This document shows, piece by piece, positions 1 through 10,075 of a DNA stretch of 64,000 nt. Every line of letters begins with the position of its first letter. Within the stretch, counting starts at the first letter, position 1. A program made the translations under genes and the position numbers. Source of the stretch: Chitinophaga skermanii (GTDB taxonomy: Bacteria; Bacteroidota; Bacteroidia; Chitinophagales; Chitinophagaceae). The stretch covers positions 434,001-498,000 of the forward strand of contig NZ_QLLL01000002.1 in the NCBI RefSeq assembly GCF_003259335.1. Reading direction: 5' to 3'. The notes under the pieces are model-generated. The model did not search any database, was not told the DNA's origin, and worked only from the letters and a program-made list of their open reading frames with translations.

Positions 1-90
1 ACCCGGCCCCCTACAAGCTCTCGACTTAACAAACAGGACGTTCCACCGTTCACCTATTTGCTGTCAAAAAGAACTTGCGGTTGTTTTATT

Positions 91-795
91 TTAAATGGTT
101 GGGTTGGCTGCGTAAGCGCTCCACAATTCATCTACCGTTTTACCGGTATACTCTTTCCATAAGCCATCGTTATACTTAGCAGAACGAAGGGCTGCATCCA
201 TTTTCACAACTACTCCTTTCTTCACTTTCTTTTCAATCCACAATAAAAAGCGCGCTGTTACACGGTAAGCATTGGTGTAATGTTGTTGCGCATCGAAGTT
301 AGGTAAGCGCCAATTGGCTGCTTCGTTCGATTTACCGATGGTAGCACGTACATAATCGGCAATACCTTCTGTTAACCACCCTGGACCCGCATCACCTGGG
401 TACGATTGTACTACGTGCATTACTTCGTGGGTTACCACGTCGATGTCGTTCGGAGAACGATCAAACCATTTTGGATTGAAACGGATTATACCATCGCTAG
501 CTGCTGCTACGGCTGTATACTTTGGATCGATGATGAAGGTAACCGTCTTCATTGTTTTCTTGTTGTACACCTTTGCTTCCGCAGGGTATACTTCGAAGTA
601 ACGGTTAATCAATTGCTTGGAAATGTCTTCACTAAAGCCGGGCTGCATGTTGATGAATACCAACGTGTAACCTTTTTTTGTAATGGTATCGCTGTTCACG
701 ATATCGGCAGGGTTAATGTACTTCCAATCACTTTGCGCATGCGTCATGGTGTGAAGTCCTAATAGTAAACCGGCTGCTAAAACCACTTTTTTCAT
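91..795 (-). CDS. Secreted BSP-family (basic secretory protein) peptidase
   Basis: Predicted exported zinc peptidase-like protein of the basic secretory protein family, known from plants and many Bacteroidota. A signal peptide (about residues 1-20, ending THA) is followed by one compact domain with the zinc motif HEVMH at residues 123-127 and WLTEGIADY about 18 residues later, the usual spacing in this family. The length of 234 residues is typical. The substrate is unknown; it probably cleaves protein outside the cell or in the periplasm. It is the last gene of the minus-strand run GH29-GH92-BSP, but the hairpin at 829-879 may put it on its own transcript. The family call rests on motifs; the function is inferred. 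Confidence 0.82.
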   Translation of the reverse strand: MKKVVLAAGLLLGLHTMTHAQSDWKYINPADIVNSDTITKKGYTLVFINMQPGFSEDISKQLINRYFEVYPAEAKVYNKKTMKTVTFIIDPKYTAVAAASDGIIRFNPKWFDRSPNDIDVVTHEVMHVVQSYPGDAGPGWLTEGIADYVRATIGKSNEAANWRLPNFDAQQHYTNAYRVTARFLLWIEKKVKKGVVVKMDAALRSAKYNDGLWKEYTGKTVDELWSAYAANPTI

Positions 796-828
796 AAAAA
801 ACAGGTGTTATTTTTAATATTGATTGGG

Positions 829-879
829 CAAAGGCGTGGCCAGGACAACCTAGTTTACTAGGTTGCCCGAACGCCTTTT
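829..879 (-). terminator. Terminator-like hairpin after the GH92 gene
   Basis: Nested inverted repeats: an inner perfect 8-bp stem (CAACCTAG / CTAGGTTG, loop TTTA) lies inside an outer AAAGGCGT / ACGCCTTT stem. It sits between the GH92 stop and the BSP start. There is no long U-run, so it may only attenuate. Confidence 0.55.
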
Positions 880-897
880 ATCATTAAAATTTGTTGC

Positions 898-3180
898 TTA
901 TTTATCCGTGGTCATGGAGTAAGGGAAATCAGCTGCATTCACACCACGCGTGGTTTGCGGCTTGTTACTCATCACAGCATCTAACTGGCCGCCTTTGAGG
1001 ATATCGAAATGACTAATATAGTTTTTCGAATATTCGCGACCGTTTAATTTCAATTGCTTGATGTAGAGATTTTCTTCGCTGTTATTAGGGGCATTGATCA
1101 CGAATGATTTACCGTTTTCTAATTTCAACGTTACTTTCTTAAAGAGTGGTGTACCCATTACGTATTGATCGGTCCCTGGGCAAACTGGGTAGAAGCCCAT
1201 TGCAGAGAATACGTACCAAGCGCTGGTTTGACCATTATCTTCGTCACCACAATAACCGTCTGGTGTAGGTTTGTATAATTTCGCCATGGCTTCACGTACC
1301 CAATATTGCGTTTTCCACGGTTCGCCGGCATAGTTATACAAGTAAAGCATATGCTGGATCGGTTGGTTACCATGTGCATATTGGCCCATGTTAGCGATTT
1401 GCATTTCACGGATTTCGTGGATTACACCACCGTAATAGCTATCGTCGAATACCGGTGGCATTACGAATACAGAATCTAACATGTTCACGAATTCTTTCTT
1501 ACCACCCATTAAGTCGATCAAACCTTGCACATCATGGAACACGCTCCAGCTGTAGTGCCAGCTATTACCTTCTGTAAAGGCATCACCCCATTTGAATGGA
1601 TTGAAAGGAGTTTGGAACTCGCCGTTTTCGTTCTTACCACGCATTAATTTGTGGGTAGGATCGTACAAGTTGCGGTAGTTCTGTGAACGCTTCTTATATA
1701 AATCGATTTCTGCTTGTGGTTTGTTCAACGCTTTCGCTAGTTTGTAGATCGTGAAATCGTCGTATGCATACTCCAATGTACGGGCAGCATTCTCGTTGAT
1801 GTTTACATCATAAGGCACATAACCCAATGTGTTATAGTACTTCACACCTAAACGACCCACCGCGCCTATCGGGCCTTCGTTATTGGCATCTTTTACTAAA
1901 GCTTCATACAAGGTATTGATATCGTACCCACGTAAGCCTTTCAAGTAAGCATCCGCTACAACAGAAGCAGAGTTATTACCCACCATAATATCGCGGTAAC
2001 CTGGGCTTGACCATTCTGGCAACCAGCCACCTTCTTTATAATCGTTCACCAAGCCTTGTTGCATTTCTACGTTGATGCTTGGGTATACTAAGTTCAAGAA
2101 AGGATATAATGCACGGAAAGTATCCCAGAATCCTGTACCGCCGAACATATGTCCCGGTTCTACTTTACCATTGTAAGGCGAGTAGTGTACCATTTTACCT
2201 GTAGCATCATACTCGTACAATTTCAATGGGAAGAACAAGGCACGGTATAAAGTTGAATAGAATGTACGTACTTGGTCAACTGTACCACCTTCTACTTCGA
2301 TGCGGCTTAATGTTTTGTTCCAAGTAGCTTTTGCTTTCGCTTTTACTTGGTCGAAGCTATCGTTACCCAATTCTTTCAAATTCAGTTCCGCTTGTTCAAT
2401 GCTGATGAAGGAAGAAGCTACGCGTGCATTCACTTGTTGACCACGGTGTGTTACTTTGAACTTCACCACGGAACCTACGTGCTTACCTGTTAACTCTAAA
2501 GCTTGGTTAGCAGCTTTATCTTCCCAAGTGAATGAACCTTCAAACGGCGTATCGAACACTATTACGAAGTAGTTCTTAAAATTCTTTGGTACACCACCGC
2601 TATTGCGCGTGCTATAACCAACGATTTTATTTTCGTTTGGAATGACTTTGATGTAAGAACCTCTATCGAATGCATCTACTACCACAAAAGCACCTTCAGT
2701 TTTCGGGAAGGTAAAACGGAAAGCAGCTGCACGTTCTGTAGGCGTAATTTCAGTGGTTACGTTATGGTCGGCCAAGTAAACGCTGTAGTAATAAGGTTTT
2801 ACTACTTCTGCTTTGTGCGAGAACCAGCTAGCGCGTTCATCTTCTGTAAATTTCGGCGAACCGGTTACAGGCATAATAGAGAACATACCGTAGTCGTTCA
2901 TCCATGGCGAAGGTTGGTGCGTTTGCTTGAAACCGCGAATATGTGTACCACTGTAGGTATACTGCCAGCCGTCGCCCATTTTACCGGTTTGCGGTGTCCA
3001 GAAGTTCATACCCCATGGCAAGGCTATCGTGGGGTAAGTGTTACCATTCGATAAGCCCCCTTCACTGGAGGTACCCATTAAGGGGTTGATCCATTCAACA
3101 GGATCGGTTACTTTGTTGACATACTGCGCCTGTAGGCTGAAAGGGATGAAGGCGAGTAATGCTAAAAATTTCCTTTTCAC
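898..3180 (-). CDS. GH92 family alpha-mannosidase
   Basis: Exo-acting, calcium-dependent alpha-mannosidase of family GH92, removing mannose from N-glycans or alpha-mannan. The signal peptide is about residues 1-18 (ends LQA), implying periplasmic or surface location. Family landmarks run in order: NPLMGTSSEGGLSNGNTYP near residue 31, FKQTHQPSPWMNDYG near 84, FGGTGFWDTFRALYP near 346, GNSWHYSW near 540, and GDEDNGQTSAWY near 650. The length of 760 matches the family. The start is GTG at 3180; no in-frame ATG lies just upstream. It begins 30 bases after the GH29 stop, so the two are probably co-transcribed. The exact linkage (alpha-1,2, 1,3 or 1,6) cannot be read from sequence. Confidence 0.95.
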   Translation of the reverse strand: MKRKFLALLAFIPFSLQAQYVNKVTDPVEWINPLMGTSSEGGLSNGNTYPTIALPWGMNFWTPQTGKMGDGWQYTYSGTHIRGFKQTHQPSPWMNDYGMFSIMPVTGSPKFTEDERASWFSHKAEVVKPYYYSVYLADHNVTTEITPTERAAAFRFTFPKTEGAFVVVDAFDRGSYIKVIPNENKIVGYSTRNSGGVPKNFKNYFVIVFDTPFEGSFTWEDKAANQALELTGKHVGSVVKFKVTHRGQQVNARVASSFISIEQAELNLKELGNDSFDQVKAKAKATWNKTLSRIEVEGGTVDQVRTFYSTLYRALFFPLKLYEYDATGKMVHYSPYNGKVEPGHMFGGTGFWDTFRALYPFLNLVYPSINVEMQQGLVNDYKEGGWLPEWSSPGYRDIMVGNNSASVVADAYLKGLRGYDINTLYEALVKDANNEGPIGAVGRLGVKYYNTLGYVPYDVNINENAARTLEYAYDDFTIYKLAKALNKPQAEIDLYKKRSQNYRNLYDPTHKLMRGKNENGEFQTPFNPFKWGDAFTEGNSWHYSWSVFHDVQGLIDLMGGKKEFVNMLDSVFVMPPVFDDSYYGGVIHEIREMQIANMGQYAHGNQPIQHMLYLYNYAGEPWKTQYWVREAMAKLYKPTPDGYCGDEDNGQTSAWYVFSAMGFYPVCPGTDQYVMGTPLFKKVTLKLENGKSFVINAPNNSEENLYIKQLKLNGREYSKNYISHFDILKGGQLDAVMSNKPQTTRGVNAADFPYSMTTDK

Positions 3181-3210
3181 GAGCTCTTTTAAATTATGTT
3201 CGACAATCGT

Positions 3211-5367
3211 TTACTGCGCAGCTTTAACGGGCGCAATCTCTAAAACCATATTCACCAGTCCCAAGTCTTCATGCGGCGTATCGGCATGTGCCAATTTCCA
3301 GTTGACAGGGAAATATTGTTGGTGTTGCATGTTTACATTCGGCAATGTTTTCACATAACCTACTTGCGGGATATTGAAATCGATATTTGCTACGATCTTC
3401 TTCTGGAAGTTGTTGAAGAATTTCACGGCTAATTGATTCGTGCCCTTTACTAAATGCAACAGGATGTAATGATCTACACTTTCTTTCTTCGCCAAGTTGT
3501 TACCGATCAGCGCTTGTTGCCCGTTCAGGAACACTATTACGCCGTCGCCACTGGTTACTTTCACCAATACACTTTGCTCGATCGGCGATTCTACAATCTG
3601 CATAGCGTAATAAGCGGTTAACGGCCCTGCTTGTAATTCAGCAATTTGACCATTTTGCCATTCTGCTTTTGGCACCCATGTTTTACCATTGGCGTTGGGC
3701 CATGGTTTGTTGATATCTACGTTTTCTAAGCTACCATGTGTGCCTGTGATACCGGAGTATAACGGGCCTTGTAGGTAGATAGGGCTCAATTTCAACTGGG
3801 CCACATTGTTTGGCAGCAGGAATTTACCCGTGGTATCGAATTGAATCGTTTCTGTTTTATTACCCAATTGTAAATCGATCGATTTACCAATTTCTTCGGC
3901 GCTATAGTACAACTTCGCGGTATACTCGTTAGTGGCTGCCGGTGCTAATGTGTACGCGTTTTTGATCGTGCTTTGATAACGCGTGTTATAGTCGTTACCG
4001 GTAGAGCTGTAGAACTTGAACGCGTCGGCACCATTGAGCCAAATGGGTTGGTTATTGATGGCTTTTACGTTTACCGGTGGTACGGTAAAACCTTTCGGCA
4101 TCTCTAACACCACTACTTTGAAATCTTCCAGCACGGTTACTTCTTTCGGTATTACGATGGTAACACCATCGGGGGTAGCCGTTGCTTTGCACTTGATATT
4201 GTCACCTAGCACGAAGCTTTTGCCTACGGTGCCTTTTAAACCGGGTAATACGATGGTATTATTCTCCGGCTGGCGCATGATGTGTAAATATATTTTGTTG
4301 TTCTTCGTCGTAATACTGCCCCAATTGAACGGTACATGGAACGGGTCTGGTTGCGTGCTGTAGATGGCTTCACCATTTTTTGTTAACCACGCTCCCATTC
4401 TTCTCAAAATACTGTCTTCGTAAGGCACTACGCTACCATCGCCTTTCGGCCCAATGTTCAGCAAGAAGTTACCACCACGGCTAGCTACGCGGATGAGGCT
4501 GGTTAGCTTTTCGTGGTACTTTTCGTTGGCCGGTACACGTACTTGCCAAGAGCGGTAGCCCCAAGTTTCGTCGAAAAACGAGGCAGGACTTTGCCAAGGT
4601 ACACCAATAGCATAATCCGGTTCTTGGTTATCACCCATTACATCGAAATCGCCGCGGTTGTTACCGATCCTAGAACCGATCATGCAGTTCGGTTGTAAAC
4701 GGTGTACCAAGTCGCGCATTTCTTGGCTTTGGGCAACACTCATCGATCCCATATCGAACCACAATTCGCTAACAGGTCCATAGTTGGTGAGCAACTCGGT
4801 GACCTGCTTTTTGTTGAATTCGTGGTGTTCCGGGGTAATGAAATCGCTGTTATGACTGGAAATTGGCATGGCTTGCGGAAAATGCCAGTCGATTAGCGAG
4901 AAATACAAAGCAAAGCGTAAACCGTGCTTGGCACAGGCTTCCGACAATCCTTTGAGAATATCTTTTTTATACGGTGTAGCATCTACCACGTCGAAATCCG
5001 AATACGCCGTGTTGTACATGCTAAAGCCGTCGTGGTGCTTTGACGTGATAACAATAGAACGCATACCTGCCGCTTTGGCTAAGAGGGCGATACTATCGGG
5101 GTTCCATTTCGTAGGATTGAAACTGTTGGCTACATGGGCATACGTATCACTGTAAATACCGGCATGTGCTTGGATTTGTTCGCTTAAACCGCGACTAATA
5201 TTCTTTCCATCCCAAACGCCTCCTAATTGCGAATACATCCCAAAATGGATAAACATCGAAAACTTCTGATCTTTCCACTGTTGTAACGCTGCCGAATCAA
5301 TTTGCGCGGATGCTTTTCCCGATGCAAACAGTAGGCATAGCGCAATAAATCCTTTGATTTTTTTCAT
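3211..5367 (-). CDS. GH29 family alpha-L-fucosidase
   Basis: Retaining alpha-L-fucosidase that removes fucose from glycan ends. The start is placed at ATG 5367 because it opens a clean signal peptide (MKKIKGFIALCLLF...ASA); an in-frame start 45 bases upstream adds a hydrophilic leader. The catalytic barrel carries MFIHFGMYS near residue 38, TSKHHDGF near 106, and LWFDMG near 200, whose Asp is the expected nucleophile. The region after about residue 440 has beta-rich accessory domains, as in longer GH29 proteins. It is the first gene of a run with GH92 and BSP and is divergent from the two-component genes. Together with GH92 and GH125 it suggests breakdown of fucosylated N-glycans (inference). 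Confidence 0.93.
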   Translation of the reverse strand: MKKIKGFIALCLLFASGKASAQIDSAALQQWKDQKFSMFIHFGMYSQLGGVWDGKNISRGLSEQIQAHAGIYSDTYAHVANSFNPTKWNPDSIALLAKAAGMRSIVITSKHHDGFSMYNTAYSDFDVVDATPYKKDILKGLSEACAKHGLRFALYFSLIDWHFPQAMPISSHNSDFITPEHHEFNKKQVTELLTNYGPVSELWFDMGSMSVAQSQEMRDLVHRLQPNCMIGSRIGNNRGDFDVMGDNQEPDYAIGVPWQSPASFFDETWGYRSWQVRVPANEKYHEKLTSLIRVASRGGNFLLNIGPKGDGSVVPYEDSILRRMGAWLTKNGEAIYSTQPDPFHVPFNWGSITTKNNKIYLHIMRQPENNTIVLPGLKGTVGKSFVLGDNIKCKATATPDGVTIVIPKEVTVLEDFKVVVLEMPKGFTVPPVNVKAINNQPIWLNGADAFKFYSSTGNDYNTRYQSTIKNAYTLAPAATNEYTAKLYYSAEEIGKSIDLQLGNKTETIQFDTTGKFLLPNNVAQLKLSPIYLQGPLYSGITGTHGSLENVDINKPWPNANGKTWVPKAEWQNGQIAELQAGPLTAYYAMQIVESPIEQSVLVKVTSGDGVIVFLNGQQALIGNNLAKKESVDHYILLHLVKGTNQLAVKFFNNFQKKIVANIDFNIPQVGYVKTLPNVNMQHQQYFPVNWKLAHADTPHEDLGLVNMVLEIAPVKAAQ

Positions 5368-5737
5368 GTCGTTGTTAAAACTATTTACAATTTGAACGGG
5401 AAAAGGTATCATTTTCTACGCAGTATTAAAAACCATTCCTCAAAAACCTGTCAAACATGAATACAGGCAAGAGTTTCGTGGCTTTATAATTGTTCGTAGT
5501 CCGATATAATACTATTCTATCAAAAAGTAATACAATTTACGTTGGCTTGTTACAGAGGCGAGCGTTCTACTCCCCTACAGTTGGCAGTTTCCTCGAATTC
5601 CGTAAAATTAAGACAGAATAAGATGAATAGTTGTCAACGGACTTCAAACAAATTGTTAACGGATTTTAAAGGCACTTTTCCGTGTGTGGTAAGGGAAAAT
5701 GCCCATAGCTTCTTATCTTGCAGTGATCAACCTAGGT
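5368..5737. other. Divergent intergenic region between GH29 and the histidine kinase
   Basis: This 370-base AT-rich region must hold the promoters for both directions. I see no perfect TAnnTTTG element on either strand and no strong inverted repeat. On the plus strand TATCTTGC (5714-5721) is only a weak resemblance, but it would place a transcript start just before ATG 5738. Confidence 0.5.
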
Positions 5738-7150
5738 ATGAAATTATCCATTACTGCGTATAAAGTTATTTCGATCGTAAGCTTCCTGATTTTGTCGACG
5801 CTCCAGTTCGTGCTTGTGTACAATACATACAAGCTTACAGACGAGCGCTATTTTTTCAATGAACGAAAGACAATGGATACGGCTTATGGGAAAACCATTA
5901 TCAACGACATTCTCTTTCCCGGTGGTGGCAAGGTGATGGACAAATACATTTACCCCAACATGCATACCCTCGAAGTATTGCACGATCAGGATACAGCGGC
6001 TTTCAACCAGTATAAAGCGCTATTGGTGGATAGTATTTTCACCATGCTACGAGCCAATAGTAACATGGATAGCGTGATGCACATGATTATCCAAAAGAAT
6101 GGCCTCAGTGAGAAATTGGAATATGCCCTCCATTTCGATTTAGTAGATATCAGTTTCAAGAAAAACCAGTACGTCAATATCTTCAACTATAATTCGCCCC
6201 AGAAATCTCGCTTATCGCTTATTTCCGGTACTTTACAAACACCATCCAATAAGAACAAAATATCTACCGTTACCGTCACCAGCCCGGCAGACTATACCAC
6301 CCGCGTATCTTTCAGTCTATATGCCGATATAAGCAACAGGAGCATGGTAATTTTACAAAGAATGCTTCCTACCCTTGTTATCAGCTTGTTTTCCTTGTTC
6401 TGCGTGGTGTTGCTCTTCTTTATTACGTTTAGGAATTGGGTGAAGCAAAAGCAGCTATCCGAAATGAAGTCGGACTTTATCAATAGCATGTCGCATGAAT
6501 TAAATACGCCGTTGGCAGCGATTATTGTAGCGAATAAGGGGCTACAAAACGAGCAGATTCTAGAAAACAAGGCACAAGTACGCTCACTCACCGATGTAAT
6601 CAACCGTCAAAGTGAACGTCTTAAAAAACTGATCGGGCAAGTGTTGGATATTACACGCAGTAACCAAGTTGTACTTCAAAAAGAGCCTCTCATCTTACAA
6701 AATGCCTTGCAAGAAATTATATCCGATTACCGTTATAAAATCACAGATCCCAGCATTCAAATGACCGGGGTATTGGCGGAAGGAGAAGATACAATTGAAG
6801 CAGATCGATTTTGGTTAACAACGATCCTTGTAAACTTGATAGAAAATGCGATTAAGTACAATGATCAGCCCAATAAAGTAGTGAATATCTTACTTAGACG
6901 GGGGAAAAAGCATTTATATATCGAGGTGGCAGATAACGGGATCGGCATTCCCAGCAACATACAATCGCATATATTCGATAAATTTTACCGCGCACAAACC
7001 AACCTTAAAACGAACAATGGCTTGGGGCTCGACCTTGGACTGGGACTATTTAATGTACAACAGGCGGTACTGGCACATGGATGGAGCATTTCCGTTACTA
7101 GTAAACCTGGGCAAGGCAGCACCTTTATTGTTCGAATTCCTAATAAATAA
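5738..7150 (+). CDS. Sensor histidine kinase
   Basis: Membrane sensor kinase of a two-component system. A first membrane helix (about residues 7-29) and a second (about 205-230) bracket a periplasmic sensor of about 175 residues that I cannot assign to a known fold. The cytoplasmic part has HisKA with the phosphoacceptor His in SMSHELNTPLAAI, then the HATPase domain with NLIENAIKYND (N box), DNGIGIP (G1) and GLGLGLFNV (G2). An in-frame ATG at 5699 would add 13 residues, but 5738 gives the normal short N-terminus before the helix. Its stop is 2 bases from the response regulator, so the pair is co-transcribed. The nearby glycosidase genes are plausible targets (inference). Confidence 0.92.
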   Translation: MKLSITAYKVISIVSFLILSTLQFVLVYNTYKLTDERYFFNERKTMDTAYGKTIINDILFPGGGKVMDKYIYPNMHTLEVLHDQDTAAFNQYKALLVDSIFTMLRANSNMDSVMHMIIQKNGLSEKLEYALHFDLVDISFKKNQYVNIFNYNSPQKSRLSLISGTLQTPSNKNKISTVTVTSPADYTTRVSFSLYADISNRSMVILQRMLPTLVISLFSLFCVVLLFFITFRNWVKQKQLSEMKSDFINSMSHELNTPLAAIIVANKGLQNEQILENKAQVRSLTDVINRQSERLKKLIGQVLDITRSNQVVLQKEPLILQNALQEIISDYRYKITDPSIQMTGVLAEGEDTIEADRFWLTTILVNLIENAIKYNDQPNKVVNILLRRGKKHLYIEVADNGIGIPSNIQSHIFDKFYRAQTNLKTNNGLGLDLGLGLFNVQQAVLAHGWSISVTSKPGQGSTFIVRIPNK

Positions 7151-7152
7151 CT

Positions 7153-7854
7153 ATGAGTACGAAACCGCAGATATTGCTAGTGGAAGATGAAACCGATTTG
7201 GGGAATGTTGTGAAACAATACCTCGATATTATGGGATTTGATGTAACATGGCGACAAGATGGCCCCAGCGCCCTCGCCCTGCTGCAAGAGAACCCGCATT
7301 CCTTCAAACTCTTACTTGTAGACGTATCGATGCCTACAATGGATGGCTTTGAATTTGCCAATCATGCTGCGAATATCAACCCGCACCTCCCCTTTATATT
7401 CCTAACTGCCCGCAACGAGAAACAAGACCGTTTACATGGTTTGAAGCTGGGTGCAGATGATTATATCGTGAAACCCTTTGATGTAGATGAATTGGTATTG
7501 CGCATCAAAAACATCATTAAACGCAATGCAGGCGTAGAAGTGGTAGGTAGAAACATGCTTAACAAAGGTGATGTGAAGTTTTATAAAGATACCCTGCAAT
7601 TGGTAATAGAAGGACAAAAGGAAATTATGCTTACCCCTAGGGAAGCCGAGTTATTGGAGTTTTTATTCCGCCATGCGAACCGTGTATTGAAGCGAGAAGA
7701 GATTTTAACACAATTATGGGGTGAAAATGATTATTTCTTCGGCAGAAGTTTAGATGTATTTATTTCCCGCTTGCGCAAGTATTTAGGAAAATCCAAACAC
7801 ATTAATATTTCGAATGTTTATGGCGTAGGTTTCGTGTTTAATGTGAACGAATAA
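7153..7854 (+). CDS. OmpR-family response regulator
   Basis: DNA-binding partner of the kinase directly upstream. The receiver domain (about residues 5-115) shows the acidic pair in VEDETD, the phosphoacceptor Asp in LLLVDVSMP near residue 55 and the conserved Lys in VKPFD near 108. The C-terminal winged helix (about 140-230) has LTPREAELLEFL, REEILTQLWG, SLDVFISRLRKYL and the closing GVGFVF. The length of 233 is standard. The target promoter is unknown; candidates are the divergent GH29 operon and the exported protein at 8077. Confidence 0.95.
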   Translation: MSTKPQILLVEDETDLGNVVKQYLDIMGFDVTWRQDGPSALALLQENPHSFKLLLVDVSMPTMDGFEFANHAANINPHLPFIFLTARNEKQDRLHGLKLGADDYIVKPFDVDELVLRIKNIIKRNAGVEVVGRNMLNKGDVKFYKDTLQLVIEGQKEIMLTPREAELLEFLFRHANRVLKREEILTQLWGENDYFFGRSLDVFISRLRKYLGKSKHINISNVYGVGFVFNVNE

Positions 7855-8076
7855 GCGCTTGAAGCGGCACTACTTAACACTGTTTAACACTCTTACAAAC
7901 CCATACTGGCAAAGGTTTCAGCCCTTTAACATTTTATTGCACCGGTTACACGACTTGTTGGCATATCGCGGCGCGGTCTTTGCATTTTACTAGTTAACGG
8001 GGGCGAAAGCTCCACGGGGAAATAAACACTAACGGGTTATTACTGTTAGTATTGTTCATAAGCAAATTGAGTACCC

Positions 8077-9282
8077 ATGAAACGATTTTTTATCACATTA
8101 GCGCTCTTATTCTCCTTGCAATACGTTGCAAGCGCTCAATATGGCGGTGCCAGCATTACCTTCCAAAACTTCTACGACGAGTTAAGTCCTTACGGCGACT
8201 GGGTGAATTCACCCGAATACGGTTACGTATGGGCCCCAAACGTAGGAAGAGGATTCCAACCATATAGTACAAACGGTTATTGGGCCAATACCAACTACGG
8301 TTGGACATGGGTATCGAGCTACCGTTGGGGTTGGGCCCCGTTCCACTATGGACGTTGGGTATACGACGAATGGCGTGGTTGGTTATGGATTCCAGGGTAT
8401 GAATGGGGGCCAGGTTGGGTAACATGGGGTAACTATGGTAACGACTATGGTTGGGCTCCATTAGGACCTAACATCAATATTTCCATCAATTTCGGATGGC
8501 GTCCTCCTTCTTTCTGGTGGACATTCGTTCCGGGCCGATATTTTGGCACAGGCGGTTGGTATAACTACCGTGTAAACCGTCCTACTTATATCAATAACGT
8601 AACAATCATCAACAACATATACAATGGTAATCCTAATTCGCGTCCTGGTCCATCGAATGGCAACCAAGCGCCATCAAGAGCACCACGTGGCTCCAATTGG
8701 TTTACCGGCCCGAATGTAAGCGATATTGAAAGACAAACAGGTTCCCGCGTAAGAACATTACCGGTGAACGATGTGAACAATCCAAGACAAGACCGTGTGA
8801 ATAACAATGGTATAAACATGTACAGGCCATCTGTATCACAATCGACCGGTAATGCACCGGCACGACCTAGTAGAGTACAAAACATTGATAGGATTCGCCC
8901 GGCTACCACATTGCCGAATACTGATCCATCACCAACGATTGACAGAACACGTCCTACGGTGCCATCTGTACCGAATAACGGTAACAATAGCAGGCCTACG
9001 CCTGTAACACCGGGCGCTACAGCGCCGGCAAGACCATCTAGGCCAAGTGAAACAGTGAACCCGTCTACACCAAGCCGTCCATCGCAACCGTCTACGAATC
9101 CTGGGGCAAGGCCATCACAGCCTTCTAGCCCGGCACCTAGTGCACCAAGTAGACCAACGCGACCATCGGTACAACCGAGTAGGCCTGCTGCACCAGCACC
9201 ATCGGCAAGGCCGGCGGCTCCGAGCAGACCTAGTCAGCCTGCCAACAACGGTAGTGCACCAGGTAGAGCAAGAAGAGATTAA
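8077..9282 (+). CDS. Secreted Trp/Gly-rich protein with Pro/Ser/Arg-rich tail (DUF6600-like)
   Basis: Exported protein of unknown function. The signal peptide is about residues 1-20 (ends ASA). Residues about 30-160 are crowded with Trp, Tyr and Gly in a loose repeat (GYVWAPNV, NTNYGWTW, YRWGWAPFHYGRW, GWLWIPGYEWGPGW, YGWAPLGP), a pattern I associate with DUF6600 proteins. After an Asn-rich linker, residues about 255-401 are low-complexity, built of PSRPSQP-like units, and end in ARRD. The tail resembles a flexible cell-wall or envelope spacer. A strong terminator follows at 9307. The 5' leader holds an imperfect inverted repeat (ACACTAAC 8026-8033 with GTTAGTAT 8045-8052). Confidence 0.75.
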   Translation: MKRFFITLALLFSLQYVASAQYGGASITFQNFYDELSPYGDWVNSPEYGYVWAPNVGRGFQPYSTNGYWANTNYGWTWVSSYRWGWAPFHYGRWVYDEWRGWLWIPGYEWGPGWVTWGNYGNDYGWAPLGPNINISINFGWRPPSFWWTFVPGRYFGTGGWYNYRVNRPTYINNVTIINNIYNGNPNSRPGPSNGNQAPSRAPRGSNWFTGPNVSDIERQTGSRVRTLPVNDVNNPRQDRVNNNGINMYRPSVSQSTGNAPARPSRVQNIDRIRPATTLPNTDPSPTIDRTRPTVPSVPNNGNNSRPTPVTPGATAPARPSRPSETVNPSTPSRPSQPSTNPGARPSQPSSPAPSAPSRPTRPSVQPSRPAAPAPSARPAAPSRPSQPANNGSAPGRARRD

Positions 9283-9306
9283 CAACAGCTGAGATAAAAA
9301 CAAGAT

Positions 9307-9340
9307 AAACCCGTGGTAATTGTGCCACGGGTTTATTGTT
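9307..9340 (+). terminator. Rho-independent terminator
   Basis: A 10-bp perfect stem AAACCCGTGG / CCACGGGTTT with an 8-base loop is followed by a T-rich tail. It closes the 8077-9282 transcript and separates it from the methyltransferase gene. Confidence 0.9.
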
Positions 9341-9377
9341 TTATGTAATTTCAGGCCGCGAAATAAAACACATTGTC

Positions 9378-10061
9378 ATGACAAACCCTTTCGACATGGA
9401 TGAACAACAAGCTAAAGACCTGGCGGCGCAATTAGGCAAGCCACAGGGAGAAGATGGATTAAAGGTAGCCGATCATATGCACGTGAATAACGGCGAGATG
9501 AGTAAACACGCGATAGATGTATTGAATATCAGTGAACAAGATGTTATCCTTGAAATTGGCCCTGGCAATGGTGGTCATGCCCCATATGCCATAGCGAAAG
9601 CGGCGGGTACTACCTATTACGGGATTGATATTTCAGCAACAATGGTAGCAGCGGCAAAAGAGAAGAATACGGAATTGATAGCGGCGAACCGTGCGCACTT
9701 CCAGTTGGGTGATGGTATTACCCTTCCCTACCAAGCATCATTTTTTAACAAAGTATTTACCGTAAACACACTATATTTCTGGCAAGATTATGCGCAACAA
9801 TTAGCAGAGATTAACAGGGTGATGCAGCCCGGCGGGATATTATGTATTGCCATCCGCAGTAAATCTTTCATGGAGAAATTGCCATTTACAAAGTTCGGAT
9901 TCCGAATGTTTGAGGCCAATGATGTAATTACATTGTTGTTGGAAAATGGTTTTACACCTATGCACGTAGTAAAAGCTACAGAAGAAGGCACCACCAATAG
10001 CGGTGAGAAATTTGAAAAAGACCGGTTGCTTATATTAGCCACCCCTGTAAAAGGAAAATAA
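9378..10061 (+). CDS. Class I SAM-dependent methyltransferase
   Basis: Rossmann-fold methyltransferase using S-adenosylmethionine; the substrate cannot be told. Motif I is LEIGPGNGGH near residue 55, followed by GIDIS (motif II), LGDGITLPY and FNKVFTVNTLYFW (motif IV region). The methyltransferase_11-type fold covers most of the 227 residues. ATG 9378 is chosen; an upstream in-frame TTG at 9336 sits on the tail of the preceding terminator and is unlikely. The gene ends 14 bases before the GH125 gene, so they are probably co-transcribed, though a joint function is not obvious. Confidence 0.88.
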   Translation: MTNPFDMDEQQAKDLAAQLGKPQGEDGLKVADHMHVNNGEMSKHAIDVLNISEQDVILEIGPGNGGHAPYAIAKAAGTTYYGIDISATMVAAAKEKNTELIAANRAHFQLGDGITLPYQASFFNKVFTVNTLYFWQDYAQQLAEINRVMQPGGILCIAIRSKSFMEKLPFTKFGFRMFEANDVITLLLENGFTPMHVVKATEEGTTNSGEKFEKDRLLILATPVKGK

Positions 10062-10075
10062 TAATTGGGAAATAG

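Noticed and set aside
1-90. Gene fragment at the left edge
   Set aside because: The first 90 bases show no frame with a recognisable protein end; only the 3' flank of the BSP gene.
7955-7992. TTGGCAT...TTTGCA in front of 8077 as a sigma-54 promoter
   Set aside because: The two blocks are about 15 bases apart, whereas sigma-54 promoters need about 5 between TGGCA and TTGC.
8586-8987. Open frame of 133 codons opposite the Trp/Gly-rich protein gene
   Set aside because: Shadow produced by the biased codon content of the Asn- and Pro-rich coding strand.
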